DNA from: Fulvimarina manganoxydans
GTDB taxonomy: Bacteria; Pseudomonadota; Alphaproteobacteria; Rhizobiales; Rhizobiaceae
Reading direction: 5' to 3'
DNA length: 64,000 nt
NCBI RefSeq assembly: GCF_900176465.1
Contig: NZ_FWXR01000008.1
Span: forward strand, 88,329-152,328
Shown here: in pieces, positions 1-9,221 of the stretch
Layout: every line of letters begins with the position of its first letter
Numbering within the stretch: position 1 is the first letter of the stretch
Position numbers and translations under genes: made by a program
Notes under the pieces: generated by a model
Told to the model about the DNA's origin: nothing
Database searches by the model: none
Seen by the model: only the letters and a program-made list of their open reading frames with translations

Positions 1-941
1 AAACTCGGCGGACCACTGGACCCAAGTCCGAGGCGTGCCCGTTTCGTCGATCTCCGCGGAACGCCAAGTCTTTCCACCATCGCTCAAGACGTCACCCCGC
101 GCGACTGCGCGGCCATACGCGATGGCGTACCCCGCGATAAGAATAGGACCGGCCGGGAGCGAAGCGCCGTCGGAGGGAATCCAGATCGCCGAGTTGACCG
201 GCATCTCGTTGATCTTCAGGGCGGTGTCTCAGTCGGCTTCGTCCTGCGAGACGGAGGGATGGAAATGCTTCTAGTCCCGGCTCTGCGTCGGCGCCTCGCA
301 CGGGGCCGAACGCAATTCGATCGTCTCGACCCATTTGGCGTTGCGCACGCCCGCATAGCCCGGGACCACGAGGTGCAGCGGCGCGCCATGTTCCGGTGAC
401 AGCGGCTCGCCGTTCATCGCCCAGGCGAGCAGCGTGTCCGCGTGCAACGCCTTCTCGATCGAAATCGAAATCCCGAATTTCGTTTTCTCGCCTGCGACCG
501 TGGTCGCGTCAGCGCAACCGAAGGCGACATGAGCTGTGGACGGATCGATCGCGATGCCGCCGAGCACGTCACGGAGCGCAACGCCGGTCCACTCGGCATT
601 GCCGATCACCCCGATGCCCCAGCCGTCGCCGGTCGTCATCTGGTAGCCTGCATCTCTTGACGCTGGTTGCCCGCGCACTGGAGCGTCGCCGCAATGGTGC
701 GCGTCTTGAATCTCGCCTTTAGGTCCGCAACCGAAACCGTCGTCTCTTTACCGGAACCACCGACGATCTTGATCGGATGATCGTCCGGCAGGCTCGGCAC
801 ATCGCCATGGCAGCGAATGTAGAAGTCCGATTGCTTGGTGAGGAAGGAATCCCGAAGCCGCTCGGACCGCGTCTCGACGTTAAGGGAATCGTCGTTCTGC
901 AGAAAGGTATGGTTGGTGTCGCGGACGGACGTTTCGGTCAT
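1..941 (-). pseudogene. Decayed sulfite-oxidase-like molybdopterin protein, C-terminus beyond left edge
   Basis: The minus strand encodes a sulfite oxidase family protein in pieces. The first piece (941 down to 636) starts MTETSVRD and reaches the molybdenum-ligand motif LQCAGNQRQ. A one-base frame change near 640-650 moves the reading to the frame carrying GDGWGIGVIGNAEWTG and VVPGYAGVRNAKW. In that second frame there is a TAG at 271-273 and a TGA at 229-231. After them the same frame continues with dimerisation-domain sequence (INEMPVNSAIW, SDGGKTWRSAEID) to the window edge. Three independent lesions indicate a pseudogene. An intact relative lies at 7774-8955. No signal peptide is visible at the N-terminus. 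Confidence 0.85.
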
Positions 942-1031
942 GGTTTCAATTCCTCGCGTTATGGCTTGGGGAACAGCATGCTTCGGGCAAAGGGGGCGCC
1001 GGCTCGTTCCGAAGCAGAAGCATCGCGTCGA

Positions 1032-1220
1032 TCACGAGCCGAGTACCGCCCAGATGACCAGCGCAGCGGCGGTCAGTACGACGACCGCGATGATCCACGA
1101 TGTGACGGACCTTGATTGCCTGGGACTCGCCCCCTTCGACGCCCTGCGCCGACGCTCGTAGTCGGCGAGTTCATTGACCTCTTCGACTTCTGGATCCTGC
1201 CGTTTTCTGTTGTCATCCAT
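1032..1220 (-). CDS. Small single-pass membrane protein, unknown function
   Basis: A 62-residue protein with a charged N-terminal half (DDNRKRQDPEVEEVNE, ERRRRASKG) and one C-terminal hydrophobic segment (about residues 42-60, WIIAVVVLTAAALVIW). It is likely tail-anchored. The start has the purine-rich leader GGGGAGAACAAGG. It lies 22 bp downstream of crcB in the same direction, so it is probably cotranscribed and may share fluoride riboswitch control. I do not recognise the family. Confidence 0.55.
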   Translation of the reverse strand: MDDNRKRQDPEVEEVNELADYERRRRASKGASPRQSRSVTSWIIAVVVLTAAALVIWAVLGS

Positions 1221-1242
1221 CGCCTTGTTCTCCCCTTGTTCG

Positions 1243-1635
1243 TCAGGCCGCTTCGCCGGCGAACACGGTGCGCATGAGAAAGAGTGCCGCGACGAGCCCC
1301 GCCATCGCGGCCAGGACTGAACCGAGAACGTACAGTGTCGCGGTGACGAATTCGCCCCGTTCGTAGAGGGAGATGGCGTCGAGGGAGAACGTCGAGAAGG
1401 TCGTGAAGCCGCCGAGCACGCCCGTCGTCAGGAACAGGCTGAGCGGATGGTCGTTCGCACTGCGTTGCGCGAAGACCTCGATCAGGATGCCCATCGCGAA
1501 CGAGCCGAGTACGTTGACGATCACCGTCGACAACGGAAACGAGAGGCCGGGAAGAAGCCGGACGACGGCGAGGTTCGTCGCGTGCCGCAAGCCTCCGCCG
1601 ATCCCTGCTCCTGCGATGGCGATAAGCATGTTCAT
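1243..1635 (-). CDS. crcB: Fluoride ion channel/exporter CrcB (Fluc)
   Basis: A 130-residue, four-helix membrane protein of the CrcB/Fluc family, which exports fluoride as an antiparallel dimer. The family signatures are visible: GIGGGLRHATN near the N-terminus, NVLGSFAMG in helix 2 and GGFTTFSTFS in the third segment with the conserved phenylalanines and Thr/Ser track. Length is typical for the family. The ATG at 1635 follows AAAGGG. About 90 bp upstream lies a fluoride riboswitch, which independently supports the call. The small membrane gene at 1032-1220 follows closely. Confidence 0.95.
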   Translation of the reverse strand: MNMLIAIAGAGIGGGLRHATNLAVVRLLPGLSFPLSTVIVNVLGSFAMGILIEVFAQRSANDHPLSLFLTTGVLGGFTTFSTFSLDAISLYERGEFVTATLYVLGSVLAAMAGLVAALFLMRTVFAGEAA

Positions 1636-1726
1636 ATGCGCCCTTTCCGGTTCGGTGGGGCGGTACGAACGATCGGAGCGGCAGACGACAGAGCCCTACC
1701 ACCGGCCGTTCGAAACGCGCCCGTGC

Positions 1727-1780
1727 GGTAGGAGCCATCAGCCTCGAAGACGAGGCGGTTATCGGGGGACTCCATCCCCA
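1727..1780 (-). promoter_or_regulatory. Fluoride riboswitch (crcB motif)
   Basis: Read on the minus strand, this stretch begins GGGGATGGAGTCCCCC, continues GATAACCGCCTC and ends CTGATGGCTCCTACC. This matches the crcB RNA layout: a first stem closed as GGNGAUGGNGUNCNCC, the AUAA joining segment, a variable hairpin (GCCTCGTCTTCGAGGC here), and the UGAUGNCUCCUACC tail that pairs back as a pseudoknot. It lies in the leader of crcB. It is expected to turn expression on when fluoride binds. Confidence 0.9.
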
Positions 1781-1946
1781 TCCATCATCGTTGCAAAGAT
1801 ACGACCGATCGATCGCCAAGGCAAGACGAGGCTCGCGGCGCGATCTTTTATCGGCTTCGATGCGGTCGCCGGATGACGTGTGGATGTCATTCCGGCATCC
1901 GCCGATGTGGCCATCAGAAGGTTCGACACGACGCAGACCTCGGCGA

Positions 1947-2930
1947 TTAGGCAAGGAGCGCCCGGACCGCGTCGCGCTCCTCGACGAGTTCGGCGACCGT
2001 CCGGTCGATCTTCCGGCGCTGGAACTCGTCGATCTTAAGATCCTCGATCCGCTCGATCGAACCGGCAGTGCAGGTTGCCGGAACGCCGCAGTAGAGGCCT
2101 TCGGGAATGCCGTAGGCACCTGTCGACGAAAGGCCCATCGACACCCAGCGGCCGTCCGAGCCGAGCATCCAGTCGCGCATATGGTCGATCGCGGCATTGG
2201 CCGCCGAGGCGGCGGACGAGGCACCCCGCGCTTCGATGATCGCGCTGCCGCGCTGGGCGACCATCGGGATCAGCGTTTCGCGGTACCAGGCCTCGTCTGA
2301 AATCGTCTCGGCGAGCGGACGCCCGTTCGCGGTCGCAAACGTCCAGTCGGCGAACATGGTCGGCGAATGGTTGCCCCAGACGACGAGCTTCTCGATCTCG
2401 CCGACGCCCACCCCCGCCTTGGCCGCAAGCTGCCCCTGCGCACGATTGTGATCGAGACGGATCATAGAGGCGATGTTGTCGCGCGGGAAATTCGGTGCGC
2501 TTTCGGCCAGGATGAAGGCGTTGGTGTTGGCGGGGTTGCCGACGACGAGCACCTTCGCCTCGCGCTTCGCATTGGCATCGAGCGCCGCTCCTTGCGTCTT
2601 GAAGATTTCCGCGTTCGCCGAGAGAAGATCGCGCCGCTCCATGCCCTTCGAGCGGGGCCGCGAGCCGACGAGGAGCGCGGCATCGACGTCGCGGAAGGCC
2701 GCGTTCGGATCGTCGGTGACGGCAACGTCGGAAAGAAGCGGAAAGGCGCAGTCCTCGAGTTCCATGACGACGCCACGCACTGCATTCTGCGCCTGCGGCA
2801 GATCGAGAAGGTGAAGCGCGACGGGTCGATCCGCGCCGAAGAGGTCGCCCGCGGCGATCCGGAAGAGCAGCGAATAACAGATCTGTCCGGCAGCGCCGCT
2901 GACGGCGATGCGAAGGGGAGCTTTGGTCAT
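1947..2930 (-). CDS. mdh: Malate dehydrogenase (NAD-dependent, cytosolic type)
   Basis: A 327-residue enzyme interconverting malate and oxaloacetate. Starting at [17 protein letters not shown] places the Rossmann glycine motif at the N-terminus, as expected. A longer in-frame extension exists but lacks homology and the ATG at 2930 has AGAGGACA just upstream. Visible signatures are [14 protein letters not shown] (substrate arginines on the mobile loop), [17 protein letters not shown] and [11 protein letters not shown] with the catalytic histidine. This pattern is of the GAAGQI cytosolic or plant-type clade rather than the lactate-dehydrogenase-like Mdh usual in alphaproteobacteria. Confidence 0.93.
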   Translation of the reverse strand: MTKAPLRIAVSGAAGQICYSLLFRIAAGDLFGADRPVALHLLDLPQAQNAVRGVVMELEDCAFPLLSDVAVTDDPNAAFRDVDAALLVGSRPRSKGMERRDLLSANAEIFKTQGAALDANAKREAKVLVVGNPANTNAFILAESAPNFPRDNIASMIRLDHNRAQGQLAAKAGVGVGEIEKLVVWGNHSPTMFADWTFATANGRPLAETISDEAWYRETLIPMVAQRGSAIIEARGASSAASAANAAIDHMRDWMLGSDGRWVSMGLSSTGAYGIPEGLYCGVPATCTAGSIERIEDLKIDEFQRRKIDRTVAELVEERDAVRALLA

Positions 2931-3276
2931 GCGGGTGTCCTCTGCCTGAAGCGGTCGTTCGTAATGTCCTGACTGGAATTTGGCGTTCCGCGACGATCCG
3001 ACCAACGAGAAATGCTGCTCGTTTCAATATGAAAAGCAGATCGATTACCGCGACGGGGAGTTCGGGGGTGTGGTGAAAGGGATCACGACGACACGGGAAC
3101 CGCCCTGAAGACCGCCCCTGAGGCCGGGCCGAGGGCAATCCCTCGCGTATAGGGACATCGATCGGCGGCGGATGGCTCACATACCGGGTTCGGAAGACTT
3201 GGAATAATCGGGCCGGCCCAGCCGTTCCTTCCATGACGGGCGCGGTTCCGCGTTCCGACAACGATTGGGAAGGAAC
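2931..3276. other. Intergenic region between mdh and acfC-like gene
   Basis: No credible gene is seen. At 3146-3152 there is one CGTATAG half-site like the strong half of the dyad found between 10.7 and 26.7 kb, but the partner half is poor. It may simply be a -10 element for the downstream gene, 125 bp ahead of its ATG. Confidence 0.4.
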
Positions 3277-4104
3277 ATGACGATGACCCGAACCGCCACG
3301 CTTGCCCTCGCCGCGGCGATGCTGTCAGGCCCCGCATTCGCCGACACCGTCGCCGATCGGATCGGCAAGACCGATCTCGCCGATCCGTCGATCGAGCATG
3401 CGCCGCAGGACGGCGTGGTGAAGCTCTACGGCGCCGGCGGTCCGCATACGGCATTTCGCAAGGTTGCGGACGTCTGGGAGGAAGAAACCGGGAACAAGGT
3501 CGAGATCGTTGCCGGGCCGGAATCGGCCTGGTCCGCTGATGCCCAGGCCGACGCCGACATCATGTGGGGCACGTCCGAGCAATCCATGACCGCGTTTCTG
3601 CTCACCTATCCTGCCTTCGACCATGAAGAGGTCGAGCCGATCTACATCCGTCCGACCGTCATCGCGGTGAAGGCCGGCAATCCGAAGGGTATCGAAGGCT
3701 TCGACGACCTTCTCGCGGACGGCATGAAGATCGTCGTGACGGAAGGTGCCGGCGTCTACAACACGTCCGGGACGGGAACTTGGGAGGACGTTGCGGGACG
3801 GCTCGGACGCCTCGATGACATCGCCCGGTTCCGGAAGAACATCGTCGCTTACGCCCTCGGTTCGGGCGCGAGTTTCGCCCAGTTCAAGGAAAAGGACGCC
3901 GATGCCTGGATCACCTGGCCGAACTGGCCGCTGACCCATCAGGACGTTCTCGAAATGGTCGAGATCGACGAGAACCGTACGATCTGGCGGGACGTCAACG
4001 TGGTGATCTCGCCGAAGGCCGATCCGGCGGCGCAGGAGTTCCTCGATTTCCTCGTATCGCAGAAGGCCCAGACGATCATGGCAACCGAGGGCTGGCAGCG
4101 CTAA
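3277..4104 (+). CDS. AcfC-like periplasmic substrate-binding protein
   Basis: A 275-residue exported protein with an N-terminal signal peptide (TATLALAAAMLSGPAFA, cleavage about residue 23). The mature part resembles the accessory colonisation factor AcfC group of type-2 periplasmic binding proteins (LYGAGGPHTAFRKVADVWEEETG, DADIMWGTSEQSM, GNPKGIEGFDDLL, GAGVYNTSGTGTWEDV, DAWITWPNWP). The ligand is unknown; relatives are suspected of binding sulfate-like or organic anions. The ATG at 3277 has GGGAAGGAAC in front, so the upstream in-frame TTG was rejected. No permease is adjacent. The ECF sigma gene follows 86 bp later. Confidence 0.8.
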   Translation: MTMTRTATLALAAAMLSGPAFADTVADRIGKTDLADPSIEHAPQDGVVKLYGAGGPHTAFRKVADVWEEETGNKVEIVAGPESAWSADAQADADIMWGTSEQSMTAFLLTYPAFDHEEVEPIYIRPTVIAVKAGNPKGIEGFDDLLADGMKIVVTEGAGVYNTSGTGTWEDVAGRLGRLDDIARFRKNIVAYALGSGASFAQFKEKDADAWITWPNWPLTHQDVLEMVEIDENRTIWRDVNVVISPKADPAAQEFLDFLVSQKAQTIMATEGWQR

Positions 4105-4190
4105 TCTGCCGCGACCACGCAGCGGAACGATTTGCGACACTGGTACCCCTTGCATTGCGGAAAGGATCAGACCGGCGCTATAGCCGGTCC

Positions 4191-4676
4191 ATGTCCACGG
4201 CGCTCCGCACCCATCTCGAACGCCTCCTGCCGGAACTGAACGCCTACGCCCGCTCGATCTGCGAACGACGCGAGGACGGGGAGGACATGGTGCAGGAGGC
4301 CGTGACCCGGGCGCTGACCGCCGCCGATCCGCCCGGCGCGATCGAGGAGCTGCGGCCTTGGATGTTCCGGGTCGTCCGCAATCTCAGAACGGATGCGGCA
4401 AGGCGCTCGAAGGTACGCAGGGACTATTGCGAACGTGAAGCGGGGGTCCGCGAAAATGACGTCGCGCACGCAAACTCGCATGGAGACATGCTGGTCCGCA
4501 TGGCCTTCGAGGCGCTGCCGCCGCAGACCCGCGAGATCCTGTTCCTGATCGACGTCATGGGACTCAAGTATGACGAAGCCGCTTCGGTGCTTGGCGTGCC
4601 GTGCGGAACGGTGATGAGCCGGATCAGCCGCGCGCGCCGCGCGCTGCGCGAACGGATCGATGGCCCGGACCGCTGA
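4191..4676 (+). CDS. ECF-type RNA polymerase sigma factor
   Basis: A 161-residue extracytoplasmic-function sigma factor. Region 2 is near residues 10-75 (YARSICERREDGEDMVQEAVTRAL, WMFRVVRNLRTDAARR) and region 4 near 105-155 (LPPQTREILFLIDVMGLKYDEAASVLGVPCGTVMSRISRARRALRE with a helix-turn-helix). The ATG at 4191 gives the standard length; a TTG further upstream was rejected. A GGAAC at 4124-4128 could be an autoregulated -35, which I could not confirm. The anti-sigma gene follows 21 bp later. Confidence 0.9.
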   Translation: MSTALRTHLERLLPELNAYARSICERREDGEDMVQEAVTRALTAADPPGAIEELRPWMFRVVRNLRTDAARRSKVRRDYCEREAGVRENDVAHANSHGDMLVRMAFEALPPQTREILFLIDVMGLKYDEAASVLGVPCGTVMSRISRARRALRERIDGPDR

Positions 4677-4697
4677 CAACTGGAGCGCGGAAAGAAG

Positions 4698-5504
4698 ATG
4701 TCGTTGCAAACGGATGGCGCGGACAGCGGTGACCTGGCCGATCGGGACTGGGACAGCCTGTCCGCCTACATGGACGGCGAAATGGCGCCGGGGGAGGCGG
4801 CCGCCTTTGAGGAAAGGCTGCGCCGGGAGCCGGCGCTCGCGGCGATGCTCGAAAAGCTGGACGCACAGACAGCTGCGCTTCGTCGCATGAGGCCCGGCAT
4901 AGCTCCGCTTTCGGTTTCACAATCCGGAAGCAGCCCGAACGGACAGGACGTCCTCGGGATCTTTCAGAGGACCGGGCGACCGACGACGTTCCTGAGGTCG
5001 CGACGCTTAGGTCTTGCGCTCGCAGCGTGCCTCGCCCTTTTTGTCGTCGCGGCCGGGCTTTTCCTTCGCGCCGCAGACGGGCCCACGACCCTTGTCGGCA
5101 TGCACGAACGCTTCCTGTCCGTACCTCTGCATCCGCGGGGAACCGACACACTGCGACCGGCCGCGGCCACCGACGGACCCTTTCCGGATCTTTCGATTGC
5201 CGGCATGGAGATCGTTGCGACGGCAGAGACCAAGGACGGGAGCTTTGTCCACTATGCCGGCCCGAACGCATGCCGGCTCAGCCTTTTTTACGGTAGCGAT
5301 CCCATCGTGACCGGAGCCGGGACGAACCTTTCCGCCCAATGGTCCGCGGGCGGAAAGACCTACGAGATAATCGCGGGAAGCATGGCGAGGGAGCGGTTCG
5401 CAGCGATCGAGACCTATCTGCGCCTCGTCACGCGCCGCGACAAAGGGCACCTCGTCTTTGCCGAACTCCGGAACCGGATCGACGCTGCGCCTCGCTGCGC
5501 GTGA
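4698..5504 (+). CDS. Membrane anti-sigma factor
   Basis: A 268-residue protein with a cytoplasmic N-terminal region (LSAYMDGEMAPGEAAAFEERLRREP), which is the typical anti-sigma start. One transmembrane helix lies at about 104-123 (LGLALAACLALFVVAAGLFL), followed by a periplasmic part of about 140 residues with no recognised sensor fold. It lacks the HxxxCxxC zinc motif. It sits directly behind the ECF sigma gene and is expected to hold that factor inactive at the membrane. Confidence 0.85.
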   Translation: MSLQTDGADSGDLADRDWDSLSAYMDGEMAPGEAAAFEERLRREPALAAMLEKLDAQTAALRRMRPGIAPLSVSQSGSSPNGQDVLGIFQRTGRPTTFLRSRRLGLALAACLALFVVAAGLFLRAADGPTTLVGMHERFLSVPLHPRGTDTLRPAAATDGPFPDLSIAGMEIVATAETKDGSFVHYAGPNACRLSLFYGSDPIVTGAGTNLSAQWSAGGKTYEIIAGSMARERFAAIETYLRLVTRRDKGHLVFAELRNRIDAAPRCA

Positions 5505-5809
5505 GACTTCGGCGGTTGTTCACCGGTCCGTCGGAAAATTGAGCCCAATGTTTCCGCTTGCCCATCTCCGAGTGATCAGAGACTTTCGGTCAGGTATGGA
5601 CGAATATGACCGAAACCTGTCTCAGTGCCCGGTGGTCAGGGACGTTGGCCCAACCCGTCGCTGTCTATCGAAGGCTCGGACGGCTTGGACACCTCGGGGA
5701 GTAGGCCTTTCCTGATACTGTAATGTCCTGGGTCACATGCGCTTGGCGATCGGAAAATTTTGAAGCCGCTTTTGCGCCCGGCGATCTCACCGTTTTAATA
5801 AGACGCTCG
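5505..5809. other. Intergenic region, nothing recognised
   Basis: About 300 bp between the anti-sigma gene and the stop of the convergent UDG-like gene. No gene with credible codon structure, no strong hairpin with a T-run and no known regulatory motif was seen. Confidence 0.4.
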
Positions 5810-6412
5810 TCAACTGATCTCCAAATATTGCGCAACCCTCGCAAGCGTATCGGCGATCGTCGTCGCGTAACGGGGATCGGTGGCGAGAAGGATCGGCGAG
5901 GGATGCGGCATCCGGAAGACCGTGAGCTCTGGCCGGCATTCTGTGACGACCGGGGCCGCGCAGGCTGCAGTCCGACCCGCGAGCAGGACCCCGCGCAAAT
6001 GGGGAAGACAGTTTAGAAACCGCGGGATTTCTACGAGCCCGCCTTCAATCTCGGCCCGGCGCGGGGAAAGGTTTCGCTTGCTCGAAATCGGTGGAAGCCA
6101 GGGGACGAGGTTCCATAGCACCGTCGTCTTTCGCTCGATCCCGGCTTCGGACAGAAAACGTCGCAGATTTCGTTGCGTCGGCGACGGGTTGTCGCGAGAG
6201 ACGAAGCGCGGCGCCGTTCCCTGCCGCGCCGGCCTCTCCAGAAGGACGAGCAGCTTAGCATTGCTTCCACCGTCCAACGGGTCGAAATGGGGCACGTCCC
6301 AGCCGCGGCTTCGAAGGCTCCACCAGTAGATGTTGAGCCGCGACATGTGGACCTCACCGCAGGCGGTGAGCCGTGCCGTCCGTTCCAGCTGAGACGAGAG
6401 GGGTGCGGTCAC
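5810..6412 (-). CDS. Uracil-DNA glycosylase superfamily-like protein
   Basis: A protein of about 200 residues resembling the small UDG-like family in alphaproteobacteria: DVPHFDPLDGGSNAKLLVLLERPARQG, FVSRDNPSPTQRNLRRFL, TVLWNLVPWLPP, LRGVLLAGRTAA and a final MPHPSP motif in the place of the UDG HPSP loop. Activity on uracil is not established for this subgroup. The GTG at 6412 with AAGGACGAAGC upstream was chosen because homologous-looking sequence begins there; the longer reading would run deep into yeiH. It starts 14 bp downstream of the yeiH stop in the same direction. Confidence 0.75.
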   Translation of the reverse strand: MTAPLSSQLERTARLTACGEVHMSRLNIYWWSLRSRGWDVPHFDPLDGGSNAKLLVLLERPARQGTAPRFVSRDNPSPTQRNLRRFLSEAGIERKTTVLWNLVPWLPPISSKRNLSPRRAEIEGGLVEIPRFLNCLPHLRGVLLAGRTAACAAPVVTECRPELTVFRMPHPSPILLATDPRYATTIADTLARVAQYLEIS

Positions 6413-6425
6413 GCTTCGTCCTTCG

Positions 6426-7472
6426 TCAGTGACCGGCACCGGTCGCGACGACGAGAGCGAGCCCGAGGACGACGATGAAGAGCCAGGACGCCGCGCCGAG
6501 GATCGCCGGGCGTGCCCCTTCGGCAACCAGCTTGCGGATGTCGGTCTCGAGCCCCATCGCGGCGAGCGCCATGGCGAGGAGAAACTGCGTCAGTCCCTGG
6601 TGCCAGGGGTCCGCGGCAGCTGGTACGATACCGGTGGAGGCAACCGCGACCATCGCCACGAAGCCGAACACGAACCAGGGGATCGGCACGCCACCACCGG
6701 ACTTGTCCTCGCTGGATTGTTTCTCGCCAGAACCCGACATCCGCTCGTGGGCCAAATAGCCAAGCGCAAGGACGAGCGGCGCGAGCAGCATGACGCGTGT
6801 GAGCTTGGCGATGGTGCCGTAATGGCCCGCAGCCTCGCCCTGCTGGAAGGCGGCTGCCACGACCTGCGCAACCTCGTGGATCGTCGCGCCGGACCAGAGC
6901 CCGTAGGCGATCGGACCGAGTTGCAGGACGGTCGTCTCAATCAGCGGGATCAGAACCATGGACAGCGAGCCGAATACCGTCACGCAGGCGACGGCGTAGG
7001 CGACGTCCTCGTCCTTGCCGCGCGTTACAGTGTTTGTCGCGATCACCGCCGAGGCCCCGCAAATGGCCGTCCCTGCGGCGATGAGTTCGGTTAGCTTGCG
7101 ATCGATGCCGAGGCGTGCGCCGAGCCACTTGGTAAAGACGAAAGTCGCGACCAGCGTCACGGTGATGATCGCGACGCCGAGCCAGCCGACCTCGACGACC
7201 TGGGAAAATGTGAGTTGCAGTCCAAGCAGCACGATGCCCGCCTTGAGGATGACCTTGAGCGAGAACTGGACGCCGGGCTTGGCCACCGCCGGCGTGCCGA
7301 CCGTGTTATGCAGCGCCATCCCGATGAGGATCGACAAGATCAGTGGCGACAGAACGTCGACGCCGGGAATGGCTCGCAGAGCGAAAGACGCGGCGGCAAT
7401 ACCAGCGGTGAGGATGAGTCCGGTCCAAGGACCGGCTCCGGACGAAGCTGTCGTTTCGCTGGTATTGTTCAT
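6426..7472 (-). CDS. YeiH/UPF0324 family putative sulfate or sulfite exporter
   Basis: A 348-residue polytopic membrane protein of the Cons_hypoth698/YeiH family, with about ten hydrophobic segments. Recognisable stretches are [61 protein letters not shown] and the C-terminal [11 protein letters not shown]. Members lie beside sulfoacetaldehyde or sulfite metabolism genes and are thought to export sulfate or sulfite. Here the sorA-sorB pair diverges from it, which fits. The ATG at 7472 is preferred to a TTG 12 bp upstream. Confidence 0.85.
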   Translation of the reverse strand: MNNTSETTASSGAGPWTGLILTAGIAAASFALRAIPGVDVLSPLILSILIGMALHNTVGTPAVAKPGVQFSLKVILKAGIVLLGLQLTFSQVVEVGWLGVAIITVTLVATFVFTKWLGARLGIDRKLTELIAAGTAICGASAVIATNTVTRGKDEDVAYAVACVTVFGSLSMVLIPLIETTVLQLGPIAYGLWSGATIHEVAQVVAAAFQQGEAAGHYGTIAKLTRVMLLAPLVLALGYLAHERMSGSGEKQSSEDKSGGGVPIPWFVFGFVAMVAVASTGIVPAAADPWHQGLTQFLLAMALAAMGLETDIRKLVAEGARPAILGAASWLFIVVLGLALVVATGAGH

Positions 7473-7773
7473 GTTCGATCCCAAATGTTTTCCTCGGCTC
7501 CAACGAATGTCGCCGGAGCGGTCTCGGTCTATGGCGGTCGGTCCGTTCGGCGAAGCGATCTCCTGTTCGTGCCGACGCGTCAGCGTCGTCGATTATTCCC
7601 GTTGTTCGAAAAAACCGTCCCATTCTATCGTCTATGGAATAATCGGCGTGCCTCGCGCGTCTGAAATGAGGAGTTGCGATTTTGCCGAAGCAATTCGCGA
7701 GGGTCTCGACGACGACGCCCCGGGGTTAATCGGTCGAAAATGGCGGCTCCGGGTTCGATAAAGGGAGGAAACC
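7473..7773. other. Divergent promoter region between yeiH and sorA
   Basis: About 300 bp separating divergent sulfur genes. It must carry promoters for both, but I could not assign -35/-10 boxes. No regulator gene is encoded here. The ribosome-binding site GGGAGGAAACC for sorA lies at its right end. Confidence 0.45.
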
Positions 7774-8955
7774 ATGATCGACACACTCGCCATCAAGCGC
7801 CGCCAATTCCTGATGGGTTCCGCAGGGCTTGCAGGGGTCGCGGCCTACGGCATGCCAGCGTTCGCGCAGGACGGTGGAAAGCTGCCGGCCTATGCCTCAT
7901 GGAAGGACGCCGACGATCTCATCGTCCACACCGACCAGACGCTGGAAACCAAGCGTGCCGCCCAGGGCGACGCGCTCGTCACGCCCTCGAGCGATCTCTA
8001 CATCCGCAACAACCTGCCGGCGCCGTCCGAAGACATCGTCGCCGATCGCGATGCCTGGGAGGTCCAGTTCGAAGGGTTCGCCAACCCGGGTTCGATGACC
8101 GTCGGTGAAATGAAGACCCTCGGCGTCGAGACCGTGGTGTGCGTTCTCCAGTGTTCCGGCAACGGCCGGGCCTTCTTCGATCACGAGACGAGCGGCTCGC
8201 AGTGGGCGACGGGTGCAGCCGGCAACGTCGTGTGGACCGGCGTTCCCGTACGGGTTCTCGCCGAGGCGATGGGCGGTGCTGCGGAGGGTCGTCAATGGCT
8301 CACCGGTACGGGCGGCGAAGAGATCCCTGCGGGCCTGCCACCCGAGACGGTCCAGGTCGAGCGTTCGGTCCCGATCGACGCGATGGAGCGCGCGATCCTC
8401 GCTTGGGAGATGAATGGCGAGCCGGTGCCGCTCGCCCATGGCGGTCCGCTGCGGCTGATCGTGCCCGGCTATTTCGGGGTCAACAACATTAAGTATATCA
8501 AGCGCCTCGCGCTCACCGCGGACCAGTCGCCGGCGAAGATCCAACAGACCGGCTACCGCATGCGCCCGATCGGTGTCGAAGGCGATCCCTCGCAGCCCTC
8601 GATGTTCGAGATGAGTGTCAAATCCTGGATCACCGGTCCGCTCGAGAAAGCGTCCGCCGGAAAGGTGCAGATCCATGGTGTCGCCATGGGTGGCATCAGC
8701 GAGCTCAAGACCATCGAAGTCTCGACCGACGGTGGCGAGACCTGGACGGAAGCCCGGTTCCTCGGACCCGATATGGGTCCTTACGCCTGGAGACCGTTCG
8801 CATTGATCGCCGATCTTTCTGCAGGGCAGCACACGCTCGCGAGCCGGGCGACGGCGGCAGACGGGCTGTCTCAACCAGAGGACTTCCCGCCCAACGAGCG
8901 CGGCTACGGCAACAACGGCTGGCGGGCTCATGCGGTGGACGTGACTGTCAGCTGA
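7774..8955 (+). CDS. sorA: Periplasmic sulfite dehydrogenase, molybdopterin subunit (SorA/SoxC-like)
   Basis: A 393-residue molybdoenzyme that oxidises sulfite to sulfate and passes electrons to a cytochrome c. A twin-arginine signal (IKRRQFLMGSAGLAG) is followed by cleavage near AFA-QDG, so the folded cofactor protein is exported by Tat. The oxidoreductase molybdopterin domain carries the Mo-binding cysteine in VCVLQCSGNGR. WEMNGEPVPLAHGGPLRLIVPGYFG marks its end, and the Mo-co dimerisation domain follows (EVSTDGGETWTEARF). The cytochrome partner is at 9222-9557. This copy is intact, unlike the one at 1-941. Confidence 0.93.
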   Translation: MIDTLAIKRRQFLMGSAGLAGVAAYGMPAFAQDGGKLPAYASWKDADDLIVHTDQTLETKRAAQGDALVTPSSDLYIRNNLPAPSEDIVADRDAWEVQFEGFANPGSMTVGEMKTLGVETVVCVLQCSGNGRAFFDHETSGSQWATGAAGNVVWTGVPVRVLAEAMGGAAEGRQWLTGTGGEEIPAGLPPETVQVERSVPIDAMERAILAWEMNGEPVPLAHGGPLRLIVPGYFGVNNIKYIKRLALTADQSPAKIQQTGYRMRPIGVEGDPSQPSMFEMSVKSWITGPLEKASAGKVQIHGVAMGGISELKTIEVSTDGGETWTEARFLGPDMGPYAWRPFALIADLSAGQHTLASRATAADGLSQPEDFPPNERGYGNNGWRAHAVDVTVS

Positions 8956-9030
8956 CGCTGCGCCGCAAAACTGGCCGGTGCTCTATCGCCCGAAGACGCC
9001 GGCACCCTCGAGAGATCTTGCTCTTCATCA

Positions 9031-9068
9031 TCGGGTTCGGGCCTCGTATGCCAAAGGCCCGAACCCGA
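9031..9068. terminator. Strong hairpin between sorA and sorB
   Basis: A perfect 14-bp inverted repeat (TCGGGTTCGGGCCT and its complement) with a 10-nt loop lies 76 bp after the sorA stop. No T-run follows on either strand. It could partly terminate or stabilise the 3' end of the sorA message, setting unequal amounts of SorA and SorB. Confidence 0.6.
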
Positions 9069-9221
9069 TGCAGGTTGTGACGACCGACATTCGATGCACT
9101 CCCGAAGCTGCTCCGCGACCGAGTGGCGGGACGCTGCTCCCATGCACGCCTGGTTCCCGCGCACCTTCGCCGAATGTCACGTACGAACCCCTTAAATCGC
9201 TTTCGAAAGGAACTGAAAGCT

